Below, one piece after another: positions 22,206 to 33,155 of a DNA stretch of 64,000 bases. Location: NCBI RefSeq assembly GCF_003265705.1, contig NW_020312867.1, forward strand, positions 545,866 through 609,865, read 5' to 3'. The DNA is from Callorhinus ursinus. Taxonomy: Eukaryota; Chordata; Mammalia; Carnivora; Otariidae. Position 1 is the stretch's first letter. The number at the start of each line of letters is the position of its first letter. Position numbers and translations under genes: made by a program. The notes beneath the pieces are model-generated. The model saw nothing but the letters and a program-made list of their open reading frames with translations. It did not search any database and had not been told where the DNA came from.

Positions 22206-22615
22206 CCGTGGTTTCAAACTTGAACACTCATCAGAATCACTTGGCACAATTGTTAAAACACACATTGCTGGGCCTCACTCCCGGAGTTGCTGATTCGGGT
22301 GGTCTGGGGTGAGGCCTGAGAACTCGCATTTCTTTTTTAAAACCCTTTATTATTTATTTATTTATTTAGAGAGTGCACGAGCAGGGAGTGGAGGCCGAGG
22401 GAGAGGGAGAGAGAATCTCAAGCAGACCTCCCGCCCCACCACCACTGAGCAAGGAGCTTAGCGCGGCGCTCGACCTCATGATCCTGAGATCATGACCTGA
22501 GCCAAAATCAAGCGTCGGACACTTAACTGACTGAGCCACACAGGTGCCCCAGAACTTGCATTTCTAACAACCGCCCAGGTGCTGCTGATGTTGCTGGCCC
22601 ACAGCTGTACTTTCA
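22206..22615 (+). mobile_element. MER5A hAT element, split by a SINEC
   Basis: The left part at 22206-22333 runs GTGGTTTCAAACTTGAACACTCATCAGAATCACTTGG through GCTGATTCGGGTGGTCTGGGG to AGAACTCGCATTTCT. The right part resumes at 22551 with AGAACTTGCATTTCTAACAACCGCCCAGGTGCTGCTGATG. The interruption is the SINE at 22334-22550. Together they make a near-complete MER5A. Confidence 0.8.
22334..22550 (-). mobile_element. SINEC (Can-SINE), antisense, inside MER5A
   Basis: Read on the minus strand it begins GGGGCACCTGTGTGGCTCAGTCAGTTAAGTGTCCGACGC, continues with TTTTGGCTCAGGTCATGATCTCAGGATCATGAGGTCGAG and ends in an A/T-rich tail containing (AATA)n. The direct repeats AGAACTCGCATTTCT (22319-22333) and AGAACTTGCATTTCT (22551-22565) differ at one base. 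This is an older copy than those at 28.5 and 59.6 kb, judging from its GATCATGAG core. Confidence 0.9.
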
Positions 22616-23134
22616 GCATCACTGCCTCTCATGAAGGCTGGCACATGAAGGCATGAGAGCCTCCTAATACTGAACCCCAGAATTAGGAAGAACATGGGGT
22701 GCTATGCATGTAAAACTTCAAGTATGAAGAAGCATAATGGAATACATATCCTTTGCAGGCACCCCCCCTCTCTGCCCCAAAAGGGAGAGGAAATTAGCGG
22801 AGCTGTGCATGACCCAGTCTTGCTCGCAATTTCACTGTAGAAAAGGCTGCTGGCCTCGAATGGTGAGAAGAGGAGCTTGTGAAGAGGTAGGGAGACAGGC
22901 TAGGCCAGTCTGGCCACCACATGCAGTGGAATTTCAGTACTGGAGAACTGTCCCCAGACAAGTCAGGCCCCCCTTTAGCAATCAAAAATGTCCTTCCTGA
23001 CCACATAACCCAAGTAGATCCTCTCACTATCCCCAAACCAATGTCTAGCAACTCACCAGCTCTCTTTTTCTTCAGAACATTTACTGCTACTGGAAAAAAA
23101 TAGATTTGAGGGTATTTCCTTGTCTTTGCCCTCC
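22616..23134. other. Unique sequence, no gene recognised
   Basis: No gene or repeat is recognised. An 87-codon plus-strand frame (22737-23000) and a 120-codon minus-strand frame (22794-23156) overlap each other and show no family features. Confidence 0.35.
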
Positions 23135-23260
23135 CCTCCCCCATAGAATATAACATTCATGAGTGCTAGGACTTCAGATTTCCTAGTCATTATGGTAGAA
23201 GAACGCCTGGCATATGGTGGGCATTCTAGAAATACCTATTGAGGGAATGAATGAAGCCCA
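23135..23260 (+). mobile_element. L2 LINE 3' end
   Basis: CATAGAATATAACATTCATGAGTGCTAGGAC followed by CGCCTGGCATATGGTGGGCATTCTAGAAATACCTATTGAGGGAATGAATG matches the L2 terminus. Confidence 0.6.
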
Positions 23261-23332
23261 GCAAAAATCGAGGCAAAACCTATGCATGTCCCTGGACTTA
23301 CTCTTTTTCCACAATGAAGTTCTTCCCTTTCT

Positions 23333-23470
23333 GTGCCTCTTCCCTCCCTCCCACTCTCTCTTTCTTTCTCTCTTCCTCCCTCCCCCCTCCTCCCTTTCTT
23401 CTCTCCCTATCTCCCTCTCTCCCTCCCTCTCTCTCACTCTCTCTCTCTCTCCCTGCCTCTCCTGCCTTCC
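23333..23470. repeat. Polypyrimidine (CT/CCCT)n tract
   Basis: About 140 bp is almost purely C and T on the plus strand, with CTCTCTCT and CCCTCCCT patterns. It gives rise to Leu/Ser/Pro-rich and Arg/Glu-rich frames on the two strands that are simple-repeat artefacts. Confidence 0.9.
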
Positions 23471-23599
23471 TCGGTGTCTTCACCTCATTCTTCTCTTCAT
23501 CCTTGTCTCCCACAGGGTCCTCACAGGCGAAGAGGGATATGCTCCTCTGAGTGGTCAGAAAACCATAAACACTACATTCCCAGGATAGGTTAACAGGCC

Positions 23600-23734
23600 C
23601 AGGGCACCTCCTTGGGCATTTCTCTGAAACTCAGTTTACCCATTTCTAGGAAACACAATAAAATCACCCTGGAAAGAAAGCAAGGCTGGGCACTAACCTG
23701 GGGCACCCAGAAGTGACAACAATCATATCAACAA
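23600..23734. other. Short unique stretch
   Basis: No gene is seen. About 23625-23660 (AACTCAGTTTACCCATTTCTAGG) faintly resembles a sense MIR piece. Confidence 0.3.
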
Positions 23735-23935
23735 CAACAACAGCAGTAACTGGTGTTTATGGAGTCCTTACATCTCATCTGGTCCCTACAACTCGTTGGG
23801 TTAAATATAATTATTTTGCTCATCACTTAAAGGGAGAAATTGAAGCTCAGAGAGGTTTTGGAATCCTCCCAAGGATAAGTCACTGGTACGTAGAAAAACT
23901 GGGTTTTGAATTCTGGTATCTGATTCTAAGGTGTT
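23735..23935 (-). mobile_element. MIR SINE, antisense
   Basis: The blocks AACTGGTGTTTATGGAGTCC, CATCACTTAAAGGGAGAAATTGAAGCTCAGAGAGG and GGGTTTTGAATTCTGGTATCTGATTCTAAGG follow the antisense MIR order. Confidence 0.6.
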
Positions 23936-23968
23936 CTTAGCCAAAACAGGAGATCAATAAATAGTTGC

Positions 23969-23997
23969 TGATTGATTGATTGATTGATTGATTGATT
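23969..23997. repeat. (TGAT)n microsatellite
   Basis: Seven uninterrupted copies of a TGAT/ATTG unit are present. Confidence 0.95.
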
Positions 23998-24849
23998 CAA
24001 GCAGATTTCCAGTTTAGGGTTGTCACCATCTGTCCTCATCTGTCATTAGGTTGTCATGTGAAATGAAGATTATTTATCTTTCTGGAGCCAGTCCTTGTCA
24101 CTGATCTTTCAATAAAACTCTTGTCTAACCTGTCATATTAATGTTATTTTTGCCACTCAGAAAAGTTTACTGAGTAACAAAGAAGTACTTCATTCTAATT
24201 ACAAGACCAAAAAAAGTGACTGTCTCCATGGGATACTAAGCATTCCACAGCTTTCCATCAGCCAAATAAAATTTCCAGTGGAAGGAAAAAGACAACTAAC
24301 GTCAGACACATACGTATCTTCATCCATGTTGCTTCCCAAGGAACCATAAAGCAACAAGATGCTTGTTGCTTGAGTGACAAGGTTAACTTTGCTGTTTATC
24401 ATTGGATCTAGATTCTCCAGTAGCTCTCTAATCCCGTGAGCTTAGCCACTGGATTATGGCACAGGGACAGCTAAGGTCGGTCTTCCGTTAACAGCAATAA
24501 CAAAGCCCACTGCAAAGTGGCTTTGGAAACTCCAATATTGTCTTTTTTGGATACTTGGCCTGACATTATTTAAACAAAGAAGATACTCTTCTTTAAAACA
24601 TAAGACTCCTGGAAGGATCAGCAACCTAACCCCACCTTGCCCTGTCCACTACCTGGTCATCTCTCTCCATACGTCTTTCCTGGCCCCGTGACTTGCCCCC
24701 CTCCACTCACTGGTTCTCACGGGTGTTGCCTACTCTCTTGTGTCCTTCCTCTCTTTCCTAAAATCTTTCTTACACCCTTTTCCGCCTAACACCAACGAAG
24801 AAAATCTTGTCAGCTACAGTTTCTTTAACTTGTTTTATAAACATTACTC
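23998..24849. other. Unique sequence, no gene recognised
   Basis: No gene or confident repeat is recognised. The pyrimidine-rich part after about 24640 may already belong to the L2 that follows. Confidence 0.35.
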
Positions 24850-25409
24850 AATTGCTTGAATATTCTTAAATGTTATGCTTCCCCGATTCTATTTTGTTTT
24901 CCCACCACCGTTCTACCAGCTGCTGCCTGGATGACCTCATCCACTCATTGTTTTCACGTTCAATGAGTTGCCGAGATTCCCAGGTCCCTATCTCCAGCAC
25001 AGATCTCTGTGGTGAACTGCAGACGCCCAGTGCACTCCAGCTGGTGTCCTAAATGCACCACAAATATACTGTGGCATCCCATTCTGCCCAATCTCCCTCT
25101 TGTGCTGCTCCTGCCCACTGGTTCTCCGGATCAGCTGAAGGAACCAATATTTATATAGTCCCTTGAGCCAAAATCTGAGGATCACACTGATTTTCCCTTT
25201 TGCCCAATCTCAACTTCCAATTTGGCACCAGACCCTGCTGATGTGTCCTCAACATCCTCAAACTTCCTCTTTTCTCCATCTTTATCACCATTATTTTAGA
25301 GGAGACCACTACCGTCTCTCCCCTGGACCAGTACAATTGCTTCCTAACTGATCTTTTTGACCTTGGTCCTATCCTTCCCCCTCAAACCCATCCTCAGAAT
25401 GGTCATCAG
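24850..25409 (+). mobile_element. L2 LINE, left part (split by L1)
   Basis: The ordered L2 matches include GCTGCCTGGATGACCTCATCCACTC, CCCTATCTCCAGCACAGATCTC and CACCATTATTTTAGAGGAGACCACTACC. They end with CAATTGCTTCCTAACTGATCTTTTTGACC and CCCATCCTCAGAATGGTCATCAGG. These correspond to the L2 ORF2 3' region. The match continues beyond the L1 at 26881. Confidence 0.7.
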
Positions 25410-25879
25410 GGCATTTTTATTTTATTTTATTTTATTATGTTATGTTAGTCACCATGCATTGCATCATTAGTTTTTGATGTAGTGTTCCATGATTCATTGT
25501 TTGCGTTTAACACCCAGTGCTCCATTCAGTACATGCCCTCCTTAATACCCATCACTGGGCTAACCCATGCCCCCACCCTCCTCCCCTCTAGAACCCTCAG
25601 TTTGTTTCTCAGAGTCCATAGTCTCTCATGGTTCATCTCCTCCACCGATTTCGCCCCCTTCATTTTTCCCTTTCTGCTATCTTCTTCTTCTTCTTCTTTT
25701 TTAACATATAATGTATTATTTGTTTCAGAGGTACAGGTCTGTGATTCAACACTCTTACACAATTCACAGCGCTCACCATAGCACATACCCTCCCCAATGT
25801 CCATCACCCAACCACCCCATCCCTCCACCCCCCCACCACTCCAGCAACCCTCAGTTTGTTTCCTGAGATTAAGAATTCC

Positions 25880-26014
25880 TCATATCAGTGAGATCATGTG
25901 ATACTTGTCTTTCTCTGATTGACTTATTTCACTTAGCATAATACCCTCTAGTTCCAACCATGTTATTGCAAATGGCAATATTTCATTTTTCTTGATGGCT
26001 GCATAATATTCCAT

Positions 26015-26058
<44 letters not shown>

Positions 26059-26838
26059 ACATCTTCTTTATCCATTCATCTGTTGATGGACATCTTGGCT
26101 CTTTCCATAGTTTGGCTATTGTGGACATTGCTGCTATAAACATTGGGGTGCACATACCCTTTCAGATCACTACATTTCTATCTTTGTGGTAAATACCTAC
26201 CCAGTAGTGCAATTGTTGGGTAGTAAGGTAGCTCTATTTTCAACTTTTTGAGAATCTCCATACTGTTTTCCAGAGTGGCTGCACCAGCTTGCATTCCCAC
26301 CAACAGTGTAGGAGGGTTCCCCTTTCTCCACATCCTTGCCAACACCTGTCATTTCCTGACTTGTTAATTTTAGCCATTCTGACTGGTGAGAGGTGGTATC
26401 TCATTGAGGTTTTGATTTGTATTCCCCTGATGCCGAGGTGTTGAACACTTTTTCATGTGTCTGTTGGCCATTTGGGTGTCTTCTTTGCAGAAATGTCTGT
26501 TCATGTCTTCTGCCCGTTTCTTGATTGCATTATTTGTTCTTTGGGTGTTGAGTTTCATAAGTTCTTTGTAGATTTTGGATACTAGCCCTTTATCTGATAT
26601 GTCATTTGCAAATATCTTCTCCCATTCTGTCATTTGTCTTTTGGTTTTGTTGACTATTTCCTTTGCTGTGCAAAAGCTTTTTATCTTGATGAAGTCCCAA
26701 TAGTTTTTTTGCCCTTGCTTCTCTTGCCTTTGGCGATGTGTCTAGGAAGAAGTTGCTGCGGCTGAGGTCGAAGAGGTTGCTGCCTGTGTTCTCCTCAAGG
26801 ATTTTGATGGATTCCTGTCTCACATTTAGGTCTTTCAT
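25880..26838 (-). pseudogene. L1 ORF2 C-terminal remnant
   Basis: The antisense frames at 26602-26838, 26370-26633 and 25880-26155 encode ORF2p C-terminal segments, for example MGEDIC and [20 protein letters not shown], ending with YAMEYYAAIKKNEILPFA and SEISQSEKDKYHMISLI. The last frame carries an artificial Tyr-Ile run caused by the (TA)n expansion. The pieces lie in different frames, so no functional protein remains. Confidence 0.8.
26018..26056. repeat. (TA)n microsatellite inside L1
   Basis: Thirty-nine bases of pure TA lie exactly where other L1 copies have only a short TATATATAC run (for example 29405-29415). Confidence 0.95.
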
Positions 26839-26880
26839 CCATTTTGAGTCTATTTTTGTGTGTGGGTCACCCAGGCATTT

Positions 26881-27290
26881 ACCTAGAGTAAGTTTTACCT
26901 TGATATTTGTTTGAAAACTTCCAACTGCTTATTTTTTGCAAAACAAATCCCAAGCTTCTTTCCATGGTGTACAACACTCCATGGTCACACATCTTCAGAC
27001 TCTACGATCTCTTGCTTATGGATTGCCCCAATCTCCATGCTCCAGCACTGAACATCCCAGAGTTCTCTGGATGCCCTGCAACGTACATAACTCAACATCT
27101 TTGCTTATGTTCATTTCTTTACCAAGAACACCCTTCTCTCCTTTTCTCCTTTGATTATCTCCACATCTTTTGGGTTCAAATTCAAATCCCTTTCTCTAGT
27201 GCTTTTCTGCCAGTTAGGTTGAATGACCACCTTCTGACCTCCCATTGCCATTCTATGCTTTGCTGAATCCTAGCATTCACCACGTAGTAT
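26881..27290 (+). mobile_element. L2 LINE, right part (split by L1)
   Basis: The L2 match continues: AACTTCCAACTGCTTATTTTTTGCAAAACAAATCCCAAGC, then CTCTACGATCTCTTGCTTATGG, CCACATCTTTTGGGTTCAAATTCAAATCCC and ACCACCTTCTGACCTCC. The right boundary is approximate. Confidence 0.65.
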
Positions 27291-27298
27291 AATAATTT

Positions 27299-27326
27299 TC
27301 TATCTATCTATCTGTCTATCTATCTC
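27299..27326. repeat. (TATC)n microsatellite
   Basis: A short TATC repeat with one TGTC interruption. Confidence 0.9.
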
Positions 27327-27414
27327 TTATGGTCATAATTCAATGAGCTTTTACAGAGCAAAGAATATGAATTTATTTTTAAATCCCCAGGCCTACTATA
27401 ATTGCCTTGTAGTC

Positions 27415-27650
27415 AAGAGCATGAATTTTGGAAACAAGAAAACGAGGATTTGGATTTGGGTTCTGTTACTAACTAACCTTGTAAAAGGGACTTTGCATTT
27501 CTAGGCTTCAGTGTCCTCATATGTAAAGTGGAGATATGAATGGTACTTGGCTCACTCTGTTATTGTAAGGGTTCAATGAGAAATTCATGCAATATAATTT
27601 GCATAGTCCCTGGCAAGTGGTTAACATTAAATATTCAATATTCAATAAAT
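27415..27650 (+). mobile_element. MIR SINE
   Basis: The blocks GTCAAGAGCATGAATTTTGG, GGATTTGGGTTCTGTTACTAACTAACC, GGCTTCAGTGTCCTCATATGTAAAGTGGAGATATGAATGG, TTGTAAGGGTTCAATGAG and CATAGTCCCTGGCAAGTGG follow the sense MIR consensus over nearly its whole length. Confidence 0.75.
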
Positions 27651-27924
27651 GGTTCTTCTTATTATAATTGTAATAATTATTTTGAACTGAGCTTAAGATG
27701 AATCTATTTAAAGGGGTATTGTCTTTCGTGAATGACAAGGGTCTTGCTATTTTGCCCACCCACTAGAACCCCTGTCATGTTTTAATGGGCCACCGTGAGT
27801 CTATATGCACACTGAGTCCCTGGCCCTCCTGGGAGAAATGGCCCAGAGAAGTAAGCCCATTCGAGTCCCTGACTCAATGTGCCCTTCCCAAGGAAACCTC
27901 TCTGATTCCCACATCTAAAATGGC

Positions 27925-28135
27925 AACCCCTGGCATTTGCTCCCTTCTCAACCTTGCTTCCTTCCTTGCATCATACCTGATATTATTTTCCATGTCAAGT
28001 TGTTGACTTCTCAGCATCTGCCTACCCAACTAGAATGTCCACAAGAGCAATGACTCTGCCTCATTTGATGCTGTTCTCCCAAATCCCCAATAAGCAGTGC
28101 CTGGTACTCAATAATCTCTCTTGAGCAAATGAATA
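27925..28135 (+). mobile_element. L2 LINE 3' end
   Basis: The blocks CTAGAATGTCCACAAGAGCAATGACTCTGCCTCATTTGATGC and CAGTGCCTGGTACTCAATAATCTCTCTTGAGCAAATGAAT match the L2 terminus. Confidence 0.65.
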
Positions 28136-28464
28136 TATCAAAATCCTTTAAACTTTTTGAGATTTCAGGATTGTTTACATCTTTAAAAGGTGCTGAAGAC
28201 TCTAATATTTACGTGAGTTATACCTATCAATACTTACCATATTAAAAATTAAAATTGAGGAAAAAATTAAAATTAAAACAGAGTCTCATAGAGACTTAGG
28301 AAATTGAGAGAACCAAGCTGAAGGACCAGAAGAGTGGACTCCCACTGACATGCAAGACCTGGAATAAGCAAGAAAAACGACCTTAGTAGGAAAGAAACAT
28401 TCTCTCTCAAAGAGACGCCATTGACAAGAAAATCAGGGTTTTTAGGGGAAATGTATCAGGATTT
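28136..28464. other. Unique sequence, no gene recognised
   Basis: AT-rich non-coding sequence; nothing recognised. Confidence 0.35.
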
Positions 28465-28702
28465 AAAAATTTAAGAGAAGGGGCACCTGGGTGGCTCAGT
28501 CGTTAGGCATCTGCCTTTGGCTCAGGTCATGATCCCAGGGTCCTGGGATCGAGCCCCGCATTGGGCTCCCTGCTCTGCAGGAAGCATGCTTCTCCCTCTC
28601 CCACTCCCCCTGCTTGTGTCCCTGCTCTTGTGATCTTTCTCTCTGTCAAATAAATAACTAAAATCTTTAAAAAAATAAAATAAAATAAAAATTTAAGAGA
28701 AG
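28465..28702 (+). mobile_element. SINEC (Can-SINE), young copy with perfect target-site duplication
   Basis: The body at 28481-28686 begins GGGCACCTGGGTGGCTCAGT, has the core GTCATGATCCCAGGGTCCTGG and the pyrimidine-rich part ending CTGTCAAATAAATAA, then an A-rich tail. The 16-bp repeat AAAAATTTAAGAGAAG flanks it perfectly (28465-28480 and 28687-28702), preceded by TTT on the left. The tRNA-derived head would hold the pol III promoter boxes. The core sequence is of the type seen in bears, seals and mustelids, not the dog SINEC_Cf type; that is from memory. Confidence 0.95.
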
Positions 28703-28791
28703 ATTTGAAAAAGTGAGGAGTCATTCCTGAGATCCGAATTCATGTTGGGAAAGATCATTTAGAAAAACCACCAGTGCCAAAATACACACAT

Positions 28792-28807
28792 AAGAATTTA
28801 AAAATTT
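28792..28807. repeat. Target-site duplication, 3' copy, of the full-length L1
   Basis: AAGAATTTAAAAATTT here matches AAGAATTTAAAATTTT at 35873-35888 with a single A-run difference. On the minus strand the L1 target reads TT|AAAATTTTAAATTCTT, the L1 endonuclease consensus. Confidence 0.9.
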
Positions 28808-29266
28808 ATAATAACTTTTTATTGTTATGTTAATCACCATACATTACATCATTAGTTTTTGATGTAGTGTTCCATGATTCATTGTTTGTGCATAACACCC
28901 AGTGCTCCACGCAGAATGTGCCCTCTTTAATACCCATCACCAGGTTAACCCATCCCCCCGCCCTCCGACCCTCTAGAACCCTCAGTTTGTTTTTCAGAGT
29001 CCATCGTCTCTCATGGTTTGTCTCCCCCTCCGATTTACTCCCCTTCGTTATTCCCCTCCTGCTATCTTCTTCTTCTTCTTTTTTTTCTTAACATATATTG
29101 CATTATTTGTTTCAGAAGTACACATCCGTGATCCATCAGTCTTGTACAATTCACAGTGCTCACCATAGCACATACCCTCCCCAATGTCTATCACCCAGCC
29201 ACCCAATCCCTCCCACCCCCCACCACTCCAGCAACACTCAGTTTGTTTCCTGAGATTAAGAATTCC

Positions 29267-32200
29267 TCATATCAGAGAGGTCATATGATACATGTCTTTC
29301 TCTGATTGACTTATTTCACTCAGCATAACACCCTCCAGTTCCATCCACGTCGTTGCAAATGGCAAGATCTCATTCCTTTTGATGGCGGCATAATATTCCA
29401 TTGTGTATATATACCACTTCTTCTTTATCCATTCATCTGCCGATGGACATCTCGGCTCTTTCCACAGTTTGGCTATTGTGGACATTGCTCCCTACATTTG
29501 TATCTTTGGGGTAAATACCCAGTAGTGCAATTGCTGGATCGTATGATAGCTCTATTTTCAACTGTTTGAGGAACCTCCATACTGTTTTCCAGAGGGGTTG
29601 CACCAGCTTGCATTCCCACCAACCGTGTAGGAGGGTTCCCCTTTCTCCGCATCCCCACCAACATCTGTCATTTCCTGACCTATTAATTTTAGCCATTCTG
29701 ACGGGTGTGAGGTGGTATCTCATCGAAGTTTTGATTTGGATTTCCCTGATGCCGAGCGATGTGGAGCACTTTTTCATGTGTCTGTTGGCCATTTGGAAAT
29801 CATTTGTCTTCTTTGGAAAAATGTCTGTTCATGTCTTCTGCCCATTTCTTGATTGGATTATTTGTTCTTTGGGTGTTGAGTTTGGTAAGTTCTTTATAGA
29901 TTTTGGATACTAGCCCTTTATCTGATATGTCATTTGCAAATATCTTCTCCCATTCTGTCGGTTGTCTTTTGGATTTGTGGGCTGTTTCTTTTGCTGTGCA
30001 AAAGCTTTTTATCTTGATGAAATCCCAATAGTTCATTCTTCCCCTTGCTTCCCTTGCCTTTGGCGATGTTTCTAGGAAGAAGTTGCTGTGGCTGAGGTCG
30101 AAGAGGTTGCTACCTGTGCTCTCCTTTAAGATTTTGATGGACTCCTGTCTCACGTTTAGGTCTTTCAACCATTTGGAGTCTATTTTTGTGTGTGGTGTAA
30201 GGAAATGGTCCAGTTTCATTCTTCTGCATGTGGCTGTCCAATTTTCCCAACACCATTTGTTGAAGAGACTGTCTTTTTGCAATTGGACATTCTTTCCTGC
30301 TTTGTCAAAGATGAGTTGACCATAGAGTTGAGGGTCCATTTCTGGGCTCTCAGTTCTGTTCCATTGATCTATGTGTCTGTTTTTGTGCCAGTACTATACT
30401 GTCTTCATGATGACAACTTTGTAATAGAGCTGGAAGTCCGGAATTGTGATGCCGCCAGCTTTGCTTTTCTTTTTCAAGATTCCTCTGGCTATTCGGGGTC
30501 TCTTCTGGTTCCATACAAATTTTAGGATTATTTGTTCCATTTCTTTGAAAAAAGTGGATGGTATTTTGATGGGGATTGCATTGAATGCGTAGATTGCTCT
30601 AGGTAGCATTGATATCTTCAAAATGTTTGTTCTTCCAATCCATGAGCATGGAACGTTTTTCCATTTCTTTGTTTGTCTTCTTCAATTACTTTCCTGAGTA
30701 TTTTATACTTTTCTGAGTACAGATCCTTTGCCTCTTTGGTTAAATTTATCCCTAGGTATCTTATGGTATTGGGTGCCATTGTGAATGGGATCGACTCCTT
30801 GATTTGTCTCTCTTCTGTCTTGTTGTTGGTGTATAGGAATGCCACTGATTTCTGTGCATTGATTTTATAGCCTGCTACTTGACTGAATTCCTGTATGAGT
30901 TCTAGCAGTTTTGGGGTGGAGTCTTTTGGGTTTTCCACATACAGTATCATATCATCTGCAAAGAGTGAGAGTTTGACTTCCTCTTTGCCGATTTCGATGC
31001 CTTTAATTTCTTATTGTTGTCTGATTGCTGTGGCTAGGACTTCTAATACTATGTTGAATAGCAGTGCTGAGAGTGGACAACCCTGCCGCGTTCCTGACCT
31101 TAGGGGAAAAGCTCTCAGCTTTTCCCAATTGAGAATGATATTCGCTGTAGGTTTTTCAGACATGGTTTTTTTGATATTGAGGTATGTACCCTCTATCCCT
31201 ATACTCTGAAGAGTTTTGATCAAGGAAGGATGCTGTACTTTGTCAAATGCTTTTTCTGCATCTATTGAGAGGATCATATGACTCTTGTACTTTCTTTTGT
31301 GAATGTATTGTATCACGTTGATTGATTTGCGGATGTTGAACCAGCCTTGCAGCCCAGGGATAAATCCCACTTGGTCGTGGTGAATAATCCTTTTAATGTA
31401 CTGTGGGATCCTATTGGCTAGTATTTTGGTGAGAATTTTTGCATCCATGTTCATCAAGGATATTGGTCTGTAATTCTCCTTTTTGATGGGGTCTTTGTCT
31501 GGTTTGGGGATCAAGGTAATGCTGGCCTCATAAAATGAGTTTCAAAGTTTTCCTTCTATTTCTATGTTTTGGAACAGTTTCAGGAGAATAGGTATTAATT
31601 CTTCTTTAAATGTCTGATAGAATTCCCCTGGGAAGCCATCTGGCCCTGGGCTTTTGTTTCTTGGGAGATTTTTGATGACTGCTTCAATTTCCTTAGTGGC
31701 TATAGGTCTGTTCAGGTTTTCTATTTCTTCCTGGTTCAATTTTGGTAGTTGATACATCTCTAGGAATGCCCCCATTTCTTCCAGGTTATCTAATTTGCTG
31801 GCATAGAGTTGCTCATCATATGTTCTTATAATTGTTTGTATTTCTTTGGTGTTGGTTGTGATCTCTCCTCTTTCCTTCATGATTTTGTTGATTTGGGTCA
31901 TTTCTCTTTTCTTTTTGATCAGTCTGGCCAGAGGTTTATCAATCTTGTTAATTCTTTCAAAGAACCAACTCCTAGTTTCGTTGAGCTGTTCTACTGTTCT
32001 TTTGGTTTCTAGTTCATTGATTTCTGCTCTGATCTTTATGATTTCTCTTCTCCTGCTGGGTTTAGGCTTTCTTTGCTGTTCTTTCTCCAGCTCCCTTAGG
32101 TGTAGGGTTAGGTTGTGTATTTGAGACCTTTCTTGTTTCTTGAGAAAGGCTTGTATTTGTATTGCTATATACTTTCCTCTCAGGACTGCCTTTGCTGCAT

Positions 32201-33060
32201 CCCAAAGATTTTGAACAATTGTGTTTTCATTTTCATTGGTTTCCATGAATTTTTTTCATTCTTCTTTAATTTCCTGGTTGACCCATTCATTCTTCAGTAG
32301 GATGCTCTTTACCCTCCATGTATTTGAGTTCTTTCCGACTTTCCTCTTGTGATTGAGTTCTAGTTTCAAAGCATTGTGGTCTGAAAATATGCAGGGAATG
32401 ATCCCAATCTTTTGGTACCGGTTGAGGCCTGATTTGTGACCTAGGATGGGATCAATTCTGGAGAATGTTCCATGGGCACTAGAGAAGAATGTGTATTCCG
32501 TTGCTTTGGGATGGAATGTTCTGAATATGTCTGTGAAGTCCATTTGGTCCAGTGTGTCGTTAAAGTCTTTATATCCTTGTTGATCTTTTGCTTAGATGAT
32601 CTGTCCATTTCAGTCAGGGGGGTGTTCAAGTCCCCCACTATTATTGTATTGTTGTCAACGTGTTTCTTTGCTTTTGTTATTAATTGCCTTATATAATTGG
32701 CTGCCCCATGTTAGGGGCATAGATATTTACAATTGTTAGATCTTCTTGTTGGATAGACCCTTTAAGTAGGATATAGTGTCCTTCTTCATCTCTTATTACA
32801 GTCTTTGTTTTAAAATCTAATTTGTCTATTATAAGGATTGCCACCCCAGCTTTCTTTTGGTGGCCATTAGCATGGTAAATGGTTTTCCACCCCCTCACTT
32901 TCAATCTGGGGGTGTCTTTGGGTCTACAATGAATCTCTTGCAGACAGCATATGGATGGGTCTTGTTTTTTAATCCAATCTGATAGCCTGTGTCTTTTGAT
33001 TGGGGCATTGAGCCCATTTACATTCAGGGTAACTATTGAAAGATATGAATTTAGTGCCAT
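29267..33060 (-). pseudogene. L1 ORF2 (endonuclease + reverse transcriptase), disrupted
   Basis: The span of 3794 bp equals about 1264 codons, close to the roughly 1275 of human ORF2p. The start ATG at 33060 begins MALNSYLSIVTLNVNGLNAP. The endonuclease part retains Asn in LNVNGLNAP, Glu in CLQEIH, NIYAPN, GDLNTPL and SDHNALKLEL. The RT part retains [29 protein letters not shown] and the YADD-type box as SLFADD near 30936-30977. The C-terminal knuckle reads [18 protein letters not shown]. Breaks include premature stops near 32689, 32256, 31542 and 31011, plus frame changes near 32540, 30618 and 29470-29800. Function (target-primed reverse transcription) is known for the family; this copy cannot make it. 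Confidence 0.95.
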
Positions 33061-33155
33061 TGTATTGCCTGTAAGGTGACTGTGATTGTATATTGTCTGT
33101 GTTCCTTTCTGATCTATGCTGCTTTTAGGCTCTCTTTTTGCTTAGAGGACCTCTT

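Larger units (their letters stand above)
25410..26873 (-). mobile_element. 5'-truncated L1 LINE, antisense, inserted in L2
   Basis: On the minus strand this is an L1 3' end: ORF2 C-terminal coding region, a 3'UTR of about 460 bp and an A-rich tail read as (TTTTA)n at 25415-25436. The flanking L2 resumes directly after it. The 7-bp sequence GGCATTT occurs at both edges (25410-25416 and 26874-26880) and is a plausible short target-site duplication. The 3'UTR is closely similar to those at 28.8 and 61.2 kb (TTAGTCACCAT...CATCATTAGTTTTTGATGTAG). The (TA)n block at 26018-26056 is an expansion inside the element. Confidence 0.9.

Noticed and set aside
23183..23593. Ser/Leu/Pro-rich and Arg/Glu/Lys-rich open frames
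   Set aside because: They translate the polypyrimidine tract in different frames and strands; they are simple-repeat artefacts.
28481..28520. A functional tRNA gene in the SINE head
   Set aside because: The head is tRNA-derived, as in all Can-SINEs, but it continues into SINE sequence with a tail and target-site duplication, so it is a retrotransposon.
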